Below, piece by piece: positions 16,466 to 25,718 of a stretch of 26,343 bases of DNA. The position numbers and the translations under genes were made by a program. Source of the DNA: JAMLIN01 sp964476625 (GTDB lineage Bacteria > Pseudomonadota > Gammaproteobacteria > Burkholderiales > Burkholderiaceae_E); contig CAYZBJ010000058.1 in NCBI GenBank assembly GCA_964476625.1, positions 1 through 26,343 of the forward strand, in the 5' to 3' direction. A model generated the notes under the pieces. The model had not been told where the DNA came from and did no database searches. It worked only from the letters and a program-made list of their open reading frames with translations. Each line of letters begins with the position of its first letter. Within the stretch, counting starts at the first letter, position 1.

Positions 16466-19024
16466 TCAAACCTGGGGCGCCACCCGCAGGCCTGGCCCCG
16501 TACCCGAGATCGCGTCGGTCAGGGCGCTCAGCAGCACGGCGGGCGCCACTGGCTTCTGCAACACGGTGACCGGCAGCTCGGCGGCCCGCTGCACCTCGTC
16601 CGCATGTCCGGTCATCAGCACGACCCCCAGGCCGGGGTACTCGGCGATCGCCCGGCTCGCGAGGGTGAGGCCGTTGAGGCGGCCCGGCATGACGATGTCC
16701 GAGAGCAGCGCATCGAATTCGCCCGCCCGTGTCGCGAGCACCGCTTCGGCCGCCTCGGCGCTGCCGACATGCTCGACCCGGCATTCGAGCGATTCGAGCA
16801 GCGGAACCGTCGCATCGGCGACTTCCTGGTTGTCCTCGACGAACAGGACCCGCAATCCGCACAAGGGGGCGACCCGACGGACCGGCTCCGGAAGCGATGC
16901 CTTGTCCTGGGCCGACGGCAGGAACATCCGCACCGTCGTGCCGGCGCCGAGGCTGCTTTCGACCGTGGCCGTGCCGCCGGACTGGACGCACAGGCCATAG
17001 ATCTGGCTCAGGCCCAGCCCGGTCCCCTTGCCGACCGCCTTGGTCGTATAGAAGGGTTCGAAGACGCGCTCGAGGTGCTCGGCGGAGATGCCTTCGCCCG
17101 AATCCGAGAACGCGATCATGACCATCGGCGTGTCGACTTCGGGGCATTCCCCGGGGGTCGCGTTACGCACCCGGATCTGGATCCGGCCGCCTTCGGGCAT
17201 GGCATCGCGCGAGTTCACCGCCAGGTTGATGAACGCGAGTTCCAGCTCGGACGGATCGGCCCGAATCGATGCCGTCCCCTCGTCGATGCGAAACCGCACC
17301 GAAACGCTGCTACCGGTGGTCGCCCGGACGAGTTGCAGCAGGGCGTCCTTGCGATCGGCGAGATCGAGCACCTGCAGGCTGAGCGGCTGGCGACGCGAGA
17401 ACGCCAGCAGGCGGCGCGTCAGCTGGCCACCGGCGGTCACCGAGCGATCGATCGCATCGATCTGCGGATGCTGCTCGAGTTCCGGCTTCAGCCGCTTGAG
17501 GATGTGCAGGCTGTTGCTGATGACCATCAGCAGGTTGTTCACGTCGTGCGCGACCCCACCGGTCATGCGTCCGAGCGCCTCGAGTTTCTGCACCTCGCGC
17601 AGGGCGCCTTCGACCTGCACCCGGTGTTCGGCCTCGGCCTTGAGCTTCTTCACCGCGGCGAACTCGCGCCGCGTGCGCACCAGCGCGATCCAGGCGACCG
17701 CCATCAGGCCGAACGAGGTCGGGAACGTGAACGCGGCCAGTACGCCGACATCGCGATACCAGCCGCCGAGGATGCTCGCATGGTCGACGCTGCAGGTCGC
17801 GTACAGCGAATAGTCGCCAACCTTCTGGAAGGCCACCAGCCGGCGGCCCCGCTGGGAGGATGCCTCGACGCTGAGCACGCCACTGACCATGGCGGCCGCC
17901 ATCGGGCCGGCCATGCCGCTGCTGCTGTCGATGCGGCTCGATGGTCCGGACGGTGACGGCCATCTCGCGAGCACCCGGCCATCATCGCGCAGCAGGCTGA
18001 ACCCGATGCCGTCACCTTCCACTGCGAGGGTGCCGTAGAAAGCGGTCAACGATTCCGGATAGATCGTGGCCGTCGCGATGCCGGCAAAGCGTCCGTCCGA
18101 CAGGATGCGCGCCCGCCCCAGGGCGAGCGCCTGGCCGTCGGGCATTCCCGCCGAACCGTCCGGCCAGCCGATGAAGGTCTCGTACGGATGTGCGCGCAGC
18201 CACTCGAAGCTGCTCTGGTCGCCAACGCTCGCCTCGGGAGCGGCCGGATACTCGCGGCTGTGCGCCAGCGCCTGCCCGGTCTGGCTCCACAGGGCGACGT
18301 GCTGGATCTGCGAACTGGAACCGGTGATCCAGACCAGCCGGTCGTGGATCGCCCTCTCGCCTTTGCGGATCTCGGCCGGACTGAGATCGGCGGCGACCTC
18401 GAGCGTACGCGCAAGCGCCGACTCGTTGATCTCGATCGCACGCAAGACGTACTCCTCGACCGCGCGCACCGAACGCACGGCGCGCTCGCTCGCACTCGAG
18501 AAGGCCCGTTCGTAGCTGAATGCCGCGGCGATCGCGAACAGCAACGCGGGTAGCAGCAGCGCAACCCAGATCGTCAGGCGCAGGGTCCGGGTGGTCGCGC
18601 CGTCGGCGAGCGAATCCGCCATCGGCGCCCCGTTGCCGCGACGATCGGAATAGCGCGCGGCGGCCACGGCGACGACCGTCGCCATGGGGACGAACACGAG
18701 GGTCTGGATCCATGTTGCCGATGCGGCGGGCGCCACCCCGGGCATCAGCACCCACAAGGTCGCCGTCGTCATCGCCGCGAGCGCCGGACCTGCGCCGATC
18801 AGCAGCCCGACCAGCGCGACGGTGGGGTAGGCGAACAGGTACGGCAGGGCATCGTCGACGATCACCTGGTCGAACAGGCCGCGCAGCGCCATGGCAGCCG
18901 CGGCGGCGGTGACCGCGAGGATCCAGTGAAGCATGTCGGCGGCACGGCCTGGCTCGCGCACCGACGTCGGTACTTGAGGTTCCACCAACGGGCGGCCCCC
19001 GGGATGATGCGAGGCATCCATCAT
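16466..19024 (-). CDS. Membrane hybrid histidine kinase with periplasmic sensor and C-terminal receiver
   Basis: An 852-residue inner-membrane sensor kinase. N-terminal hydrophobic segments (about 33-54, 62-104, 106-125) resemble the DUF4118/KdpD-type membrane region. Another segment (about 152-172) leads into a periplasmic dCache/PDC-like sensor (about 173-425) closed by a membrane helix (about 426-450). The dimerisation H-box GGVAHDVNNLL carries phospho-accepting His493. The ATPase domain has the N-box FINLAVNSRDAMP (Asn600/604), FSDSGEGI, FEPFYTTK and GKGTGLGLS. The C-terminal receiver has LFVEDN and phospho-acceptor Asp776 (LLSDIVMPG) with Lys in LQKPVAP. The start is the first of two adjacent ATGs (19024; alternative 19021 or 18934); the frame open to 19417 is antisense to the hemerythrin gene. 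No output partner is adjacent. It converges with the acyl-CoA synthetase, 45 bases apart. Confidence 0.9.
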   Translation of the reverse strand: MMDASHHPGGRPLVEPQVPTSVREPGRAADMLHWILAVTAAAAAMALRGLFDQVIVDDALPYLFAYPTVALVGLLIGAGPALAAMTTATLWVLMPGVAPAASATWIQTLVFVPMATVVAVAAARYSDRRGNGAPMADSLADGATTRTLRLTIWVALLLPALLFAIAAAFSYERAFSSASERAVRSVRAVEEYVLRAIEINESALARTLEVAADLSPAEIRKGERAIHDRLVWITGSSSQIQHVALWSQTGQALAHSREYPAAPEASVGDQSSFEWLRAHPYETFIGWPDGSAGMPDGQALALGRARILSDGRFAGIATATIYPESLTAFYGTLAVEGDGIGFSLLRDDGRVLARWPSPSGPSSRIDSSSGMAGPMAAAMVSGVLSVEASSQRGRRLVAFQKVGDYSLYATCSVDHASILGGWYRDVGVLAAFTFPTSFGLMAVAWIALVRTRREFAAVKKLKAEAEHRVQVEGALREVQKLEALGRMTGGVAHDVNNLLMVISNSLHILKRLKPELEQHPQIDAIDRSVTAGGQLTRRLLAFSRRQPLSLQVLDLADRKDALLQLVRATTGSSVSVRFRIDEGTASIRADPSELELAFINLAVNSRDAMPEGGRIQIRVRNATPGECPEVDTPMVMIAFSDSGEGISAEHLERVFEPFYTTKAVGKGTGLGLSQIYGLCVQSGGTATVESSLGAGTTVRMFLPSAQDKASLPEPVRRVAPLCGLRVLFVEDNQEVADATVPLLESLECRVEHVGSAEAAEAVLATRAGEFDALLSDIVMPGRLNGLTLASRAIAEYPGLGVVLMTGHADEVQRAAELPVTVLQKPVAPAVLLSALTDAISGTGPGLRVAPQV

Positions 19025-19069
19025 AGCGGACGGCGCCAGCCGAAATCGAGAAGCCTGGCTGGCGCGGGT

Positions 19070-19099
19070 TTGACAAGGCGCAGGCGCGCTGCCTACCCT
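19070..19099 (+). promoter_or_regulatory. Candidate promoter of the hemerythrin-like gene
   Basis: A perfect -35 TTGACA (19070-19075) is followed after 18 bases by TACCCT (19094-19099, 3/6 match). It lies about 65 bases upstream of the GTG start, in the 141-base divergent region shared with the histidine kinase. Confidence 0.4.
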
Positions 19100-19165
19100 T
19101 GGTCGTGTGCCACGCGCCCGTCGCGTGGCCACCGTCGCGAAGTCACACCGAGTGGACCCGCCGCC

Positions 19166-19726
19166 GTGAACCCATTGATCGAGCGGCTGCTCGCCGAGCA
19201 CCGCAACCTGTTCCGCCTGGTCGACTGGCTCGGTCGGCACCCGTCGCTGAGGGCCGAGCCGTTTGCCCCCGACATCGCCCTGATGGTGGATGCGCTGGTC
19301 TATCTCACGCGCTTTCCCGACGTCACCCACCACCCCCTCGAGGACCGGATCGTCGAGCGCCTGTTCGCCCGGGGCGCGCTCGAACCGGGGCATGCCGAAG
19401 AGATCGAGGCACAGCATGTGCGCCTCGCCCGTGACGGACTCGTCCTGCTGACCGACCTCGAAGGGGCCGTGCGCGAGGAATCGATGTCACCCCAACTCGC
19501 GGTCGACAGCGCCCGGCTGTACGCCGAGCGGCTGCGCCACAACATGATGTTCGAGGAGCTGACCCTGTTCCCGGCCGCGCAGCGCCACCTCGACGCCGAC
19601 GACTGGCTCGCCATCGATCCCGCGGCGCAGGCCGCCCCGCCCGATCCGCTGTTTCGCAAGGATGTCGAGCAGCGCTTCGCCCAGTTGCACAGGGCCATCA
19701 TCGCCCAGGCGGGCTGCGACTGCTGA
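19166..19726 (+). CDS. Hemerythrin-like (HHE cation-binding) protein
   Basis: A 186-residue four-helix-bundle protein of the hemerythrin HHE family, which binds a di-iron centre to sense or bind O2 or NO, or to handle oxidants. Candidate iron ligands lie in the expected order: His12 (AEHRNLF), His55/His56 with Glu59 (THHPLED), His84 (EAQHVRL), and His125 with Glu130/131 (HNMMFEELTLFP). It is soluble, with no signal peptide, and ends CDC. The start is taken as the GTG at 19166, where family similarity begins and a purine-rich GAGTGGA lies upstream. The open frame back to 18926 runs antisense to the kinase and is not used. It is divergent from the hybrid histidine kinase and could be part of an oxygen- or redox-linked response (inference). 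Confidence 0.87.
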   Translation: MNPLIERLLAEHRNLFRLVDWLGRHPSLRAEPFAPDIALMVDALVYLTRFPDVTHHPLEDRIVERLFARGALEPGHAEEIEAQHVRLARDGLVLLTDLEGAVREESMSPQLAVDSARLYAERLRHNMMFEELTLFPAAQRHLDADDWLAIDPAAQAAPPDPLFRKDVEQRFAQLHRAIIAQAGCDC

Positions 19727-19763
19727 GCAAGGCATCGACAGCGCGGCAGGCACGATCGGGTAC

Positions 19764-19792
19764 TTTACAAGGCACAGGCGCCTCTCTATAAT
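19764..19792 (+). promoter_or_regulatory. Strong sigma-70 promoter of the tRNA-Ala/tRNA-Glu unit
   Basis: TTTACA (19764-19769) and a perfect TATAAT (19787-19792) with the ideal 17-base spacer lie just upstream of tRNA-Ala. The region after the -10 box (TGCGGGC) is GC-rich, the discriminator type associated with stringent (ppGpp) control of stable-RNA promoters. Transcription should start near 19799. Confidence 0.85.
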
Positions 19793-19805
19793 TGCGGGCT
19801 TGCTT

Positions 19806-19881
<76 letters not shown>

Positions 19882-19937
19882 GCATTCTTTTTCGGGTCGG
19901 CGGCAATCGTCGGTGCCTGAATCGGAAATTGACGCGG

Positions 19938-20013
19938 GTCCCGTTCGTCTAGAGGCCTAGGACACTACCCTTTCACGGTAGGTACAGGGGTTCGAATCCC
20001 CTACGGGACGCCA
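19938..20013 (+). tRNA. tRNA-Glu, anticodon TTC
   Basis: A 76-base cloverleaf with acceptor arms GTCCCGT/ACGGGAC, discriminator G and encoded CCA (20011-20013). The anticodon stem CTACC/GGTAG encloses loop CTTTCAC with anticodon TTC (UUC). The T-arm is GGGGTTCGAATCCCC. It lies 56 bases after tRNA-Ala with no separate promoter seen, so the two are probably processed from one transcript. The tRNA also supplies Glu for tetrapyrrole synthesis. Confidence 0.97.
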
Positions 20014-20141
20014 GCAGCTCCGCGCAATGCGGTGCATGTGCGGCGCACGATGACACCGCCCTTGCCGCGCCGCCCCCGGCCGCGCGAATCACTGTTTCCC
20101 CCCATGTTAGACTGCGGCGCCCCCTCCAACGGACTGGCCCG

Positions 20142-20998
<857 letters not shown>

Positions 20999-21008
20999 NN
21001 NNNNNNNN
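20999..21008. other. Assembly gap (10 N) at the folD 3' end
   Basis: A fixed 10-N linker. It is flanked by the inverted repeat GGCGGGC (20991-20997) and GCCCGCC (21017-21023), a GC-rich hairpin that may explain the assembly break. The true size is unknown. Confidence 0.97.
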
Positions 21009-21060
21009 GCCAAGACGCCCGCCCCGGGCGCTGCGGCCTGCCACAACCGAACAGGCCAAC

Positions 21061-23139
21061 ATGACGACTGACAATCCGCTGCTCGACTTCTCCACCCTCC
21101 CCGCCTTCGACCGGATCGAGCCCGCGCACATCGCGCCGGCGCTCGACGCGCTGCTGGCCGAATCGCGCACGGCCCTGGAGCAGGTGGTCGATCCGGCCCG
21201 GCCGGCGACCTGGGCGAACGTCGTCGCGCCGCTCGAGGACGCGACCGAGAAGCTCGGCCGGGCATGGGGCATCGTCGGGCACCTGAATTCGGTGGCCGAC
21301 AGCCCGCCACTGCGCGAGGCCTACAACGCCAACCTGCCGCGCATGACGCAGTTCTGGACCGAGCTGTCGCAGGACACCCGGCTCTTCGATCGCTACAAGG
21401 CCCTGCGCGACGGTGAAGAGTTCGCCCGGCTCGACGCCGCGCAGCGCAAGATCCTCGAGAACTCGCTGCGCGACTTTCGCCTCGGCGGCGCCGAGCTCGT
21501 TTCGCCGGCGCGCGAGCGTTACGCCGAAATCCAGGATCGCGCCGCCGCGCTGACCCAGAAGTTCTCCGAGAACGTGCTCGACGCCACCAATGCCTTCGAG
21601 CTGGTGCTGGAGTCGGCCGATGCGCTCGCCGGCCTGCCGGCCGATGCCATCGAGGCGGCACGCGCCAACGCCGAGCAGGCGGGCAAGCAGGGCTATCGCA
21701 TCACCCTGCAGTTCCCCTCCTACCTGCCGGTGATGCAGTACGCGCTCGATCGCGGCCTGCGCGAAACCCTCTACCGCGCCTACGCCACCCGCGCGAGCGA
21801 GCACCCGTCGGCCCCCGCGGCTGCCGAAGACATCGCGCGGCTCGACAATGGCCCGGTCATCGCCGAGATCCTGCGGCTGCGCCGCGAAGAAGCGCAACTG
21901 CTCGGCTATCGGGACTTCGCCGAGGTCTCGCTGGTTCCGAAGATGGCCGAGTCGCCGACGCAGGTCGTCGACTTCCTGCGCGATCTCGCGCGGCGCGCCC
22001 GTCCGTTCGGCGAGCGCGACCTTGCCGAACTCGCCAGCTTCGCGCGCGAGCGCCTCGGCATCGAGTCGCTGCAGCCCTGGGATGTCGCGTTTGCTTCCGA
22101 GAAGCTCAAGGAAGAGCGCTATTCATTCTCGGACCAGCAGGTCAAGCAGTACTTCCAGCTGCCCCGGGTGCTCGAGGGGCTCTTCGGCGTCGCCCGACGC
22201 CTGTTCGGCGTCGACGTGGTCGCCGATGCGGCCCCCGCCTGGCATCCGGAGGTGCGCTTCTACCGCGTCGAGCGCGATGGCGCCCCGATCGGCCATTTCT
22301 ATCTCGACCCCTACGCCCGCCCGTCAAAACGCCCGGGCGCCTGGATGGACGACGCCCGCGGCCGGCGCCGGCGGGCCGCGGCGCTGCAGACGCCGGTCGC
22401 CTACCTCGTATGCAATTTCCAGCCCCCGGTCGGCGACCGGCCGGCGCTGCTCACCCACGACGACGCCACGACCCTGTTCCATGAGTTCGGCCACGGGCTG
22501 CACCACCTGCTCACCCAGGTCGACGAACTCGGGGTATCGGGCATCTCCGGCGTCGAATGGGATGCCGTCGAATTGCCGAGCCAGTTCATGGAGAACTTCT
22601 GCTGGGAATGGGACAACCTGCAGGCGATGACTGCCCATGTCGATACCGGTGAACCGCTGCCGCGCGAACTCTTCGAGCGGATGCTCGCCGCGAAGAACTT
22701 TCAGGCCGGCATGGGCACCCTGCGCCAGATAGAGTTCTCGCTCTTCGACATGCTGCTGCACGCCGAGGATGTCGCCGACAGCGCCGGCGTCCAGTCGCTG
22801 CTCGACGCGGTCCGCAAGGAAGTCGCCGTGCTCCCGGCACCCGCCTGGAACCGCTTCCAGAACAGCTTCTCGCACATCTTCGCCGGCGGCTACGCGGCCG
22901 GCTACTACAGCTACAAGTGGGCCGAGGTCCTCTCGGCCGATGCCTACGCCGCCTTCGAGGAGGCGGCGCTCGCCGACCAGCCCGAACAGGCGATCACGCA
23001 GGCGGGGCGGCGCTTCCTGGCGGAGATCCTCGCCGTCGGCGGGAGCCGCCCGGCGATCGAGTCGTTCCGCGCGTTCCGGGGCCGCGACCCGAGCCTCGAC
23101 GCCTTGCTGCGCCACAGCGGCATGGTCGAAGAGGCCTGA
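21061..23139 (+). CDS. prlC: Oligopeptidase A, M3 family zinc metallopeptidase
   Basis: A 692-residue cytoplasmic M3 peptidase that degrades short peptides, including cleaved signal peptides. The zinc site is intact: His474-Glu475-x-x-His478 in FHEFGHGLHHLLTQ, with third ligand Glu504 in WDAVELPSQFMEN. Further family blocks are FYLDPYARPSKRPGAWMDD, the glycine- and tyrosine-rich substrate loop HIFAGGYAAGYYSYKWAEVLSADAYAAF, and the C-terminal GGSRPAIESFRAFRGRDPSLDALLRHSGM typical of oligopeptidase A. Length is normal. The ATG at 21061 opens MTTDNPLLDF, a typical N-terminus; the Shine-Dalgarno is weak, in line with coupling to folD. A perfect 16-bp hairpin follows the stop. Confidence 0.95.
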   Translation: MTTDNPLLDFSTLPAFDRIEPAHIAPALDALLAESRTALEQVVDPARPATWANVVAPLEDATEKLGRAWGIVGHLNSVADSPPLREAYNANLPRMTQFWTELSQDTRLFDRYKALRDGEEFARLDAAQRKILENSLRDFRLGGAELVSPARERYAEIQDRAAALTQKFSENVLDATNAFELVLESADALAGLPADAIEAARANAEQAGKQGYRITLQFPSYLPVMQYALDRGLRETLYRAYATRASEHPSAPAAAEDIARLDNGPVIAEILRLRREEAQLLGYRDFAEVSLVPKMAESPTQVVDFLRDLARRARPFGERDLAELASFARERLGIESLQPWDVAFASEKLKEERYSFSDQQVKQYFQLPRVLEGLFGVARRLFGVDVVADAAPAWHPEVRFYRVERDGAPIGHFYLDPYARPSKRPGAWMDDARGRRRRAAALQTPVAYLVCNFQPPVGDRPALLTHDDATTLFHEFGHGLHHLLTQVDELGVSGISGVEWDAVELPSQFMENFCWEWDNLQAMTAHVDTGEPLPRELFERMLAAKNFQAGMGTLRQIEFSLFDMLLHAEDVADSAGVQSLLDAVRKEVAVLPAPAWNRFQNSFSHIFAGGYAAGYYSYKWAEVLSADAYAAFEEAALADQPEQAITQAGRRFLAEILAVGGSRPAIESFRAFRGRDPSLDALLRHSGMVEEA

Positions 23140-23153
23140 TCGCCGATGCACTC

Positions 23154-23189
23154 GCGGGAGCGGCCCGGCAAGCGCCGGGCCGCTCCCGC
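23154..23189. terminator. Long GC-rich hairpin between convergent genes
   Basis: A perfect 16-bp inverted repeat (23154-23169 and 23174-23189) around an AAGC loop sits 14 bases after the oligopeptidase stop and 16 bases from the convergent DUF1328 gene's stop. It lacks a T-tract on either side, but its place between two converging stops suits a bidirectional terminator. Confidence 0.65.
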
Positions 23190-23205
23190 CATCAGGTCCC
23201 CGTCA

Positions 23206-23379
23206 TCAGAAGACCAGCGATCCTGTGAGTAGCCCCGCCACCACCAGGACCAGCAGGATCGCGATCGCGATGTAGAAGAGGATCTTGGCGATACCCGCGG
23301 CGCCCGACGCGATGCCGGTGAAGCCGAGCAATCCGGCGACGACCGAGATGACGAAGAAGATCAGTGCCCATTTCAGCAT
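23206..23379 (-). CDS. DUF1328 (YtjA-like) small inner-membrane protein
   Basis: A 57-residue protein made of two membrane helices: MLKWALIFFVISVVAGLLGF, then a GIASGAAGIAKILFY turn and a second hydrophobic helix ending LLTGSLVF. This is the full pattern of the DUF1328/YtjA family, whose members are normally 50-60 residues and of unknown function, often stress-inducible. The start ATG at 23379 has an excellent Shine-Dalgarno (CCGGAGG), so the open frame extending to 23430 is not used. It is a single gene converging on oligopeptidase A. Nothing supportable was seen in the 228 bases (23380-23607) upstream other than its ribosome-binding site. Confidence 0.92.
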   Translation of the reverse strand: MLKWALIFFVISVVAGLLGFTGIASGAAGIAKILFYIAIAILLVLVVAGLLTGSLVF

Positions 23380-23607
23380 ATAGCCTCCGGATCGAGGGCG
23401 ACAGCGGCTTGCCGCGCCCGTCGGCGTCACGCAAGCGGCGTGCCCGTCCGACCCGCGATGGACATTCCGGTCGCCCCGCCTCCCGGACCGCTTCCTCGCC
23501 TCGCTGACCGCCCGTCACTCGAATCGCGGCGCTCGCCCGCCCGCCCATCGGAGGGCGCGCCCGGCTGGGCCAGAATCGCGCGAAGGATTCATCAGCCGGA
23601 GTCATCG

Positions 23608-24258
23608 ATGTCGAAAGCTCGCCAGGTGGTCGGGTTGGTCGTGGCAACGCTCGCGCTCGCCGCCAGTGCAACCGCGCTCGCCCAGTCGACCTTCAAGTGG
23701 GTCGATGCCCAGGGGCGGACCCACTACGGCGACCAGCCGCCGCCGACCGGCGCGGTCGAACTGTCGGTCGCGCGCGCCAATGCCGCCGAAGGCCCCGCCT
23801 CCCTGCCCGCCGCGCTGCGCCAGGTCGCGCACAACTATCCCGTCGTTCTCTACGTCACCGACGACTGCAATCCCTGCGCGATCGGCCGACGGCTGCTGGC
23901 CGATCGCGGCATACCCTATGCCGAGAAGAAGGTGAGCGCGCTCGAGGATGTCGACGCATTCAAGCGGCTCGGCTTCACCGAGGTCGGCTTTCCGGCCATC
24001 AGCGTCGGGCGTGAACGCAGCACCGGCTTCGACAACCAGGCGTGGACCCGCCTGCTCGATGCCGCCGGGTACCCGGCCGAATCCATGCTTCCGAGCGGCT
24101 GGCATGCGCCGGCCCCCACCGCCCTCGCGCCGGCTGCGGTGCGCAAGGGTGAGCTGGCCGCGGCGGCGGGCGCCGCCGAGGATCCGTCGCGGATCCTGCA
24201 GGCGCCGAGCATGACCCGCACCGCTTCGCGCCCGGTCGATCCCGGCTTCCGCTTCTAG
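23608..24258 (+). CDS. Secreted DUF4124 / glutaredoxin-domain protein
   Basis: A 216-residue periplasmic protein. Residues 1-26 are a Sec signal peptide (hydrophobic core LVVATLALAASATA, cleavage near ALAQ). A DUF4124 motif follows at about 28-45 (TFKWVDAQGRTHYGDQPP). A glutaredoxin/thioredoxin-like domain spans about 78-155 with a CxxC pair, Cys87-Asn-Pro-Cys90, and the cis-proline segment GFPAISVG (Pro129). The C-terminal tail of about 60 residues is Ala/Pro-rich and probably disordered. The start ATG at 23608 has CGGAG upstream. DUF4124 with a glutaredoxin domain is common in beta- and gammaproteobacteria and suggests a periplasmic disulfide role, but no partner or substrate is known. It converges with the ScfR-like gene, 20 bases apart. 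Confidence 0.88.
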   Translation: MSKARQVVGLVVATLALAASATALAQSTFKWVDAQGRTHYGDQPPPTGAVELSVARANAAEGPASLPAALRQVAHNYPVVLYVTDDCNPCAIGRRLLADRGIPYAEKKVSALEDVDAFKRLGFTEVGFPAISVGRERSTGFDNQAWTRLLDAAGYPAESMLPSGWHAPAPTALAPAAVRKGELAAAAGAAEDPSRILQAPSMTRTASRPVDPGFRF

Positions 24259-24278
24259 TTCCTGCTTCCGCTGCCAGC

Positions 24279-25718
24279 CTAGCTCGCGACGAACCGGAAC
24301 GGCACCAGCGACTCCGAATCGCTGTCGGCCACCAGGTCCCTGCCCGCCGGCGGAAAGGCGCGCTGCACGCAGTCCGGGCGCGGACACACCCGGCAACCCG
24401 GCCCGATCGGCATCACGCCACGCGGATCCTCGATGTCGATTCCGTCGGCGTAGACGAGTTCGCGCGCCTGCGCCAGCTCGCACCCGAGGCCGATCGCGAA
24501 GAACTTGCGCGGCATGCGGTAGGCGCCGCCCCCGCGCCCGACGGTCCGCGCGATCCCGAAGAAGCGGGTGCCATCGGGCATCTCGACGACCTGCGTCAGG
24601 ATGCGGCCCGGCTGGGCGAAGGCCTCGTGGACATGCCAGAGGGGACAGGCGCCGCCGTGGCGGGCGAAATGGAAGTTGGTCGCGCTCTGGCGCTTGGAGA
24701 TGTTGCCCGCCTGGTCGAGCCGCACGAAATAGAAGGGCACGCTGCGCTCGCCCGGCCGCTGCAGGGTGGACAGGCGATGACAGATCGTCTCGAACCCGAC
24801 CTGGAACCCGTGCTGCAGGCGCTCGACGTCGTAGCGGGATTGCCGCGCCGCCGCCAGGAAGCTCGCGTAGGGCAACAGCAGGGCGCCAGCGAAGTAGTGC
24901 GCGAACGCCTGGCGGGCGAGCGCCTGGGTCGCGGGATCGGTGAACCCGGCCGCGCCGACCTCGGCGTCGAGCACATCGCGATGCGCCAGCAGCGCGTACT
25001 GGGTGGCGAGCTGGAAGGCCTGCTGCGCATCGCTCAGCCGCGGCGCGATCGCCAGGCGCCGGCGTCCCGGCTCGTAGCGCCGCAGCCAGGCGAAATCCGG
25101 CTCGCCCACCACGGCCTCGACGCCGCAATCCGCCCCCAGGGCTTCTACCAGCACGCCGGCGCGGGCGCCCGGGCGGAGTTCGCGCCGCTTCGCGAAGTCT
25201 TCGCCGAGCCGATCGAGGCTGTCGAGGTAGTTGTCGCGCCGGTTCAGGTGTTCGCGCACTTCCTCGTGCGGCAGGGGCACGAGCCGCCCCCGGGCGTGTC
25301 CGCCCTCGAACTCCCCGTAGAGGCGATCGACCGTCTGCGCATGATCCTCCTGCAGTCGCTGGTGGCGCTGGTAGAGGGTGAGGAAGGCCTCGGCGAGTTC
25401 GGGCGCCTGCTCGACCATGCGCGCCAGCGCCACCGGCGGCAACGAGTCGACGCGCAGGGTCCGGTCGTTGAGCGCGGCATCGAGCTCGGCCAGCCGGTGT
25501 CGGTCGCCCTCGTCCGAGAACTGCGCGATATCGCCGCCGAATACATCGGCGAGCTTGAGCAGCACCGCCGCGGTTACCGGACGCTGGTTGTTCTCGATCT
25601 GGCTAACATAGCTCAGTGAAAGCGCCAGTCGGCCGGCAAGCGCCCCCTGGGTCCAGCCGCGACGTTCGCGCAAGCGCCGCACCCGGGGCCCGACGAAGAG
25701 TTTGCGGGCAGTCGTCAT
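24279..25718 (-). CDS. Short-chain fatty acyl-CoA regulator (ScfR/RamB-type XRE-family transcriptional regulator)
   Basis: A 479-residue cytoplasmic regulator. The N-terminal Cro/C1-type helix-turn-helix (about 11-67) contains RVRRLRERRGWTQGALAGRL and LSYVSQIENNQRPVT. The middle corresponds to an IrrE-like domain but shows no HExxH (AFQLATQYALLAH, AFAHYFAGALLLP), so peptidase activity is unlikely. The C-terminal DUF2083-type domain holds QPGRILTQVVEMPDGTRFF, FFAIGLGCELAQA and a cysteine cluster GCRVCPRPDC (Cys442, 445, 450). Characterised relatives such as PccR of Rhodobacter and RamB of actinobacteria control propionyl-CoA, acetate or methylcitrate genes in response to acyl-CoA. It is divergent from mmsA, whose product is propionyl-CoA, which supports that role. 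The start ATG at 25718 fits the usual N-terminus. Confidence 0.9.
   Translation of the reverse strand: MTTARKLFVGPRVRRLRERRGWTQGALAGRLALSLSYVSQIENNQRPVTAAVLLKLADVFGGDIAQFSDEGDRHRLAELDAALNDRTLRVDSLPPVALARMVEQAPELAEAFLTLYQRHQRLQEDHAQTVDRLYGEFEGGHARGRLVPLPHEEVREHLNRRDNYLDSLDRLGEDFAKRRELRPGARAGVLVEALGADCGVEAVVGEPDFAWLRRYEPGRRRLAIAPRLSDAQQAFQLATQYALLAHRDVLDAEVGAAGFTDPATQALARQAFAHYFAGALLLPYASFLAAARQSRYDVERLQHGFQVGFETICHRLSTLQRPGERSVPFYFVRLDQAGNISKRQSATNFHFARHGGACPLWHVHEAFAQPGRILTQVVEMPDGTRFFGIARTVGRGGGAYRMPRKFFAIGLGCELAQARELVYADGIDIEDPRGVMPIGPGCRVCPRPDCVQRAFPPAGRDLVADSDSESLVPFRFVAS

Noticed and set aside
19025..19417. Upstream extension of the histidine kinase to 19417
   Set aside because: Antisense to the hemerythrin gene and lacks domain features; the ATG pair at 19021-19024 is the more credible start.
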